Assembly (NCBI GenBank): GCA_029207755.1
Contig: JARCOQ010000003.1
Span: 43,482,144 to 43,546,143, forward strand
Length of the DNA stretch: 64,000 bases
Source: Chamaea fasciata
Taxonomy: Eukaryota > Chordata > Aves > Passeriformes > Sylviidae
Direction of reading: 5' to 3'
Each line of letters starts with the position of its first letter. The first letter of the stretch is position 1. Below are positions 61,824-64,000 of the stretch, in pieces. The notes below the pieces were generated by a model. The model ran no database searches. It was not told where the DNA came from and saw only the letters and a list, made by a program, of their open reading frames with translations. Both the position numbers and the translations under genes were made by a program.

Positions 61824-61966
61824 GCATCACAGAAATATTCTAGGTTGGAAGGGACCCACAAGGAACATCAAGCCCAGCTCTTAAGTGAATGGCCCGTGAG
61901 GGGCTTGAACCTGCAACCCTGGCATTATTAGCACCATGCTCTAATCAACTGAGCTGATCTCGGGGT
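61824..61966 (-). mobile_element. TguSINE1-like SINE (minus strand)
   Basis: On the minus strand this starts with a tRNA-Ile-like head: AGCTCAGTTGA (A-box region, 61945-61955), GTGCTAATAATGCC with an AAT anticodon, and GGTTCAAGCCC (B box, 61901-61911), closing with CGGGCCA. It then passes into a CR1-like tail (TTCCTTGTGGGTCCCTTCCA, ATATTTCTGTGAT). The anticodon loop is better preserved than in the copy at 49660. Tail sequence continues directly from the tRNA part, so this is a SINE and not a tRNA gene. The tail resembles the 3' end of the CR1 copy at 62814, which fits shared use of CR1 machinery. Confidence 0.87.
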
Positions 61967-62813
61967 CTGCATGATCACTTTAGTCTTGAAACACGACTAA
62001 CATGTGACCTGAACACAACACTGAATGGGACTGTATTAAAAAGTAGGACAGGGGTCTCTTTGAGACTCTTTCTCTGAGCCCACACATTCAAAATGTTCAA
62101 AGGGAAAAAATTACTTCTTTTACTGCACCACTCTCTTGTGTGATTCTGGGCAGCCTGAGGAAGCTACTCACACAGCTTTGAGAATTAATATGTTTTCCCT
62201 TGTTGGGGACTTTACCAGAAACATTCTCCTCCAAATCAAACTGACTGAAAAAACACTGGTTTTACAACCCAAACAAAAAAAACTCCCTTGCTTTGATGAG
62301 CCACCAGCAAGTTAGTCCAGAAACCACAATATTAAAAGATATATGCTACGATAGTGACTCATAAAAGTAGGAGACATTACTCTGACTGGGAGTAAAGTGT
62401 TTAGCTAAAATTACAGATAATAAAATCATTCCCTTCAGAGGTATTTTTTCTATGAGATGGAACAAATGCAACTAAAGCTGCTACAGTAATGGATGATTTG
62501 GTATCTTTAGATGACTGCTTCAGCCAGGTCAGGTTCAAGCTGCTTCTGAATCCTACTAGAACTTTTTCTGTGCCCAGTGCATTGATGGGAGGCTTTCTTG
62601 GGGTTGGCATCTCTTCAGCACAGCAGGCAGAAATGAAGCAAAGAGTACAAGTCAAAACACATCAGTGGGGAGGGAAGGGAAAGGGAGAAGAAAGGAGGAG
62701 TGGGGAAGACAGCACTAGCCCCTGTGAGACACATTCCATCTTGCAAAATTAAACATGATTTTTATTTTCCTGAGCTCCCTCTTGCATTATTATTATTATT
62801 ACTGAGAACACAG
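61967..62813. other. Intergenic DNA with a short (ATT)n microsatellite
   Basis: No gene was recognised. Five ATT units at 62786-62802 lie just before the terminus of the CR1 element, a common arrangement where AT-rich sequence served as the insertion target. Confidence 0.6.
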
Positions 62814-64000
62814 TATCACAGAATATTCTGAGTTAAAAGGGACCCAAAAGAATCATTGAGTCCAACTCCTGGTCCTGCACAGCCCCAAGAGTGACACCAT
62901 GTGACCAAGAGTACTGTCCAAACTCTTCTTGAACTTTGCCAGGCTTGGTGCTGTGACCACTTCCTTGGGGAGCCTGTTCCAGTGCCCAACCACCCTCTGG
63001 GTAAAGAACCTTTTCCTAATATCCAAAACAGCTTCAGGCCATTCCCTCATGTCCTGTCACTGGTCACCACAGAGATCTGTGCCTGCCCTGCCCTTCCACA
63101 TTCCCTCAGGAGGAAGCTATAACTGCAGTGAGGTCTCCCCTCCAGGCTGAACAGACCAAGTGACCTCAGCCAATCCTCAAATGCCTTCCCCTCAAGGTCT
63201 TTCACCATCTTCACTGCCCTCCTTTGGACACTCCCTAACAGTTCAATGTCGTTGTTACACTGTGGCACCCAGAACAACTGCCCCCAGCACTGGAGGTGAG
63301 GCTGCCCCAGCTCAGAGCAGAGCAGGACAATCCCCTCCCTTGCCCGGCTGTGATGCTTTGCCTGATGCCCCCCAGGACAGGGTTGGCCCTCCTGGCTTCC
63401 AGGGCACTGCTGGCTCATGTTCAACTTGCCATCAACCAGGAGCCCCAGGTCCCTTTCTATGGCACTGCTTTCCAGCACCCCATTCCCCAGTTTGTCTGTA
63501 CACACAGGGTTGCCCCATCCCAGGTCCAGAGTCCAGCACTTTCCCTGGTTGAAGTTCATATGGCTGGTGATTGCCCAGCCTTCTGATTTGTCAAGGTCTC
63601 TCTGTAGGCCATCCCTGCCCTCAAGGGGGTCAACAGCTCCTCCCAGCTTTGTATCGTTTGTGAACTTGCTCAGTATCTCTTCCAGTCCTGAATCCAAGTC
63701 ATTTATGAAGATGTTGAAGAGCACAGGGCTGAGGATGGAGCTCTGTGGAATCCCACTAGTGACAGGTCCCCAGTCTGATGTCATCCTATTCACTGTAACC
63801 CTTTATGCCTGACCCTTTGCACCCGCTGTTCACCCATCTCATGATGTGTTTATCCAGGTGTGTGCTGAACATTTAGTCCAGAAAGATCTTGGAAGAGACA
63901 GTATCAAAATCTTGACTGAAATCAAAAAAGATTACATTCCTTTGATCAATTTTGTTGGTTACCCTGTCATAAAAGGAAATCAGGCTTGACAAGCAGGACT
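62814..64000 (-). mobile_element. CR1 LINE, passerine CR1-J-like, 3' part, cut by window edge
   Basis: The 3' terminus begins at 62814 (plus-strand reading ATCACAGAATATTCTGAG) and the element runs leftward in its own orientation from beyond 64000. The minus-strand frame 63793-63047 encodes about 248 residues of the ORF2 reverse transcriptase and its C-terminal region. It includes the motif SGIPQSSILSPVLFNIFIND, then a degenerate catalytic box reading FTND at 63654-63665 in place of F/Y-A-D-D, and a later KMVKDLEG clause. A stop near 63806 interrupts the frame upstream. CR1 moves by target-primed reverse transcription, but this copy cannot make an active enzyme. The subfamily (J-like) is a judgement from the 3' end wording. 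Confidence 0.92.

Noticed and set aside
61877..61966. A tRNA-Ile gene on the minus strand
   Set aside because: The A and B boxes are present but arms are mismatched and the tRNA part runs directly into a CR1-like tail, so it is a SINE.
63047..63793. A 248-codon host protein
   Set aside because: It contains reverse transcriptase motifs and lies in a CR1 element. It is a broken transposon frame.
63160..63812. Plus-strand frames opposite the CR1 reverse transcriptase
   Set aside because: They are antisense shadows of the CR1 coding sequence.
1..64000. CRISPR arrays, bacterial operons, prophage or plasmid features
   Set aside because: No spaced direct-repeat arrays, no dense coding and no ribosome binding sites. 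The repeat content is avian.

Overview
This window looks like nuclear DNA of a bird, most likely an oscine songbird. The evidence is threefold. First, there are several CR1 (chicken repeat 1) LINE fragments of very different ages, most of them 3' ends. Second, two short chimeric elements join a tRNA-Ile-like head to a CR1-like tail, which matches the passerine-specific SINE family known as TguSINE1. Third, there is a solo LTR of a kind I associate with songbird endogenous retroviruses. There are no bacterial operons, ribosome binding sites or dense coding. The call of songbird is inference from repeat families, not from a species-diagnostic gene.

Only one protein-coding gene can be supported: MAP10 (microtubule-associated protein 10), an intact single-exon gene on the plus strand at 22553-24958 (801 codons). 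It sits in a CpG island (about 22120-23500). Two perfect TCTCGCGAGA palindromes lie exactly 50 bp apart just upstream of the ATG, and a canonical AATAAA lies 137 bp after the stop. The 5' part of the gene is extremely GC-rich and the 3' part AT-rich. In other vertebrates MAP10 lies between SIPA1L2 and NTPCR/PCNX2. No exon of those neighbours and no second CpG island is visible here, so the rest reads as flanking intergenic DNA.

Layout: 1-22050 is intergenic, with CR1 remnants (2512-2710; 11290-11500; weakly 1400-1540), a solo LTR (16469-17092), and a CR1 3' end that abuts the MAP10 island (21790-22052). 22120-25100 is the MAP10 locus. 25101-62811 is AT-rich intergenic DNA with an old CR1 copy (35430-36490), long poly-A/T tracts (30315, 37624, 41514, 49866), an unexplained open frame (42031-42486, minus strand), a SINE (49660-49820), another old CR1 (52400-52830), a CR1 tail (54702-54785), a small direct-plus-inverted repeat (60590-60668) and a second SINE (61824-61966). 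62814-64000 is the 3' part of a younger, broken CR1 on the minus strand that runs off the right edge.

I found no convincing undescribed system. The points most worth following are the paired TCTCGCGAGA promoter palindromes, the two-part composition and repeated Y-S-[DE]-D-F motif of MAP10, and two unexplained open frames (14348-15094 plus; 42031-42486 minus). All repeat-family calls come from pattern memory without a database search.
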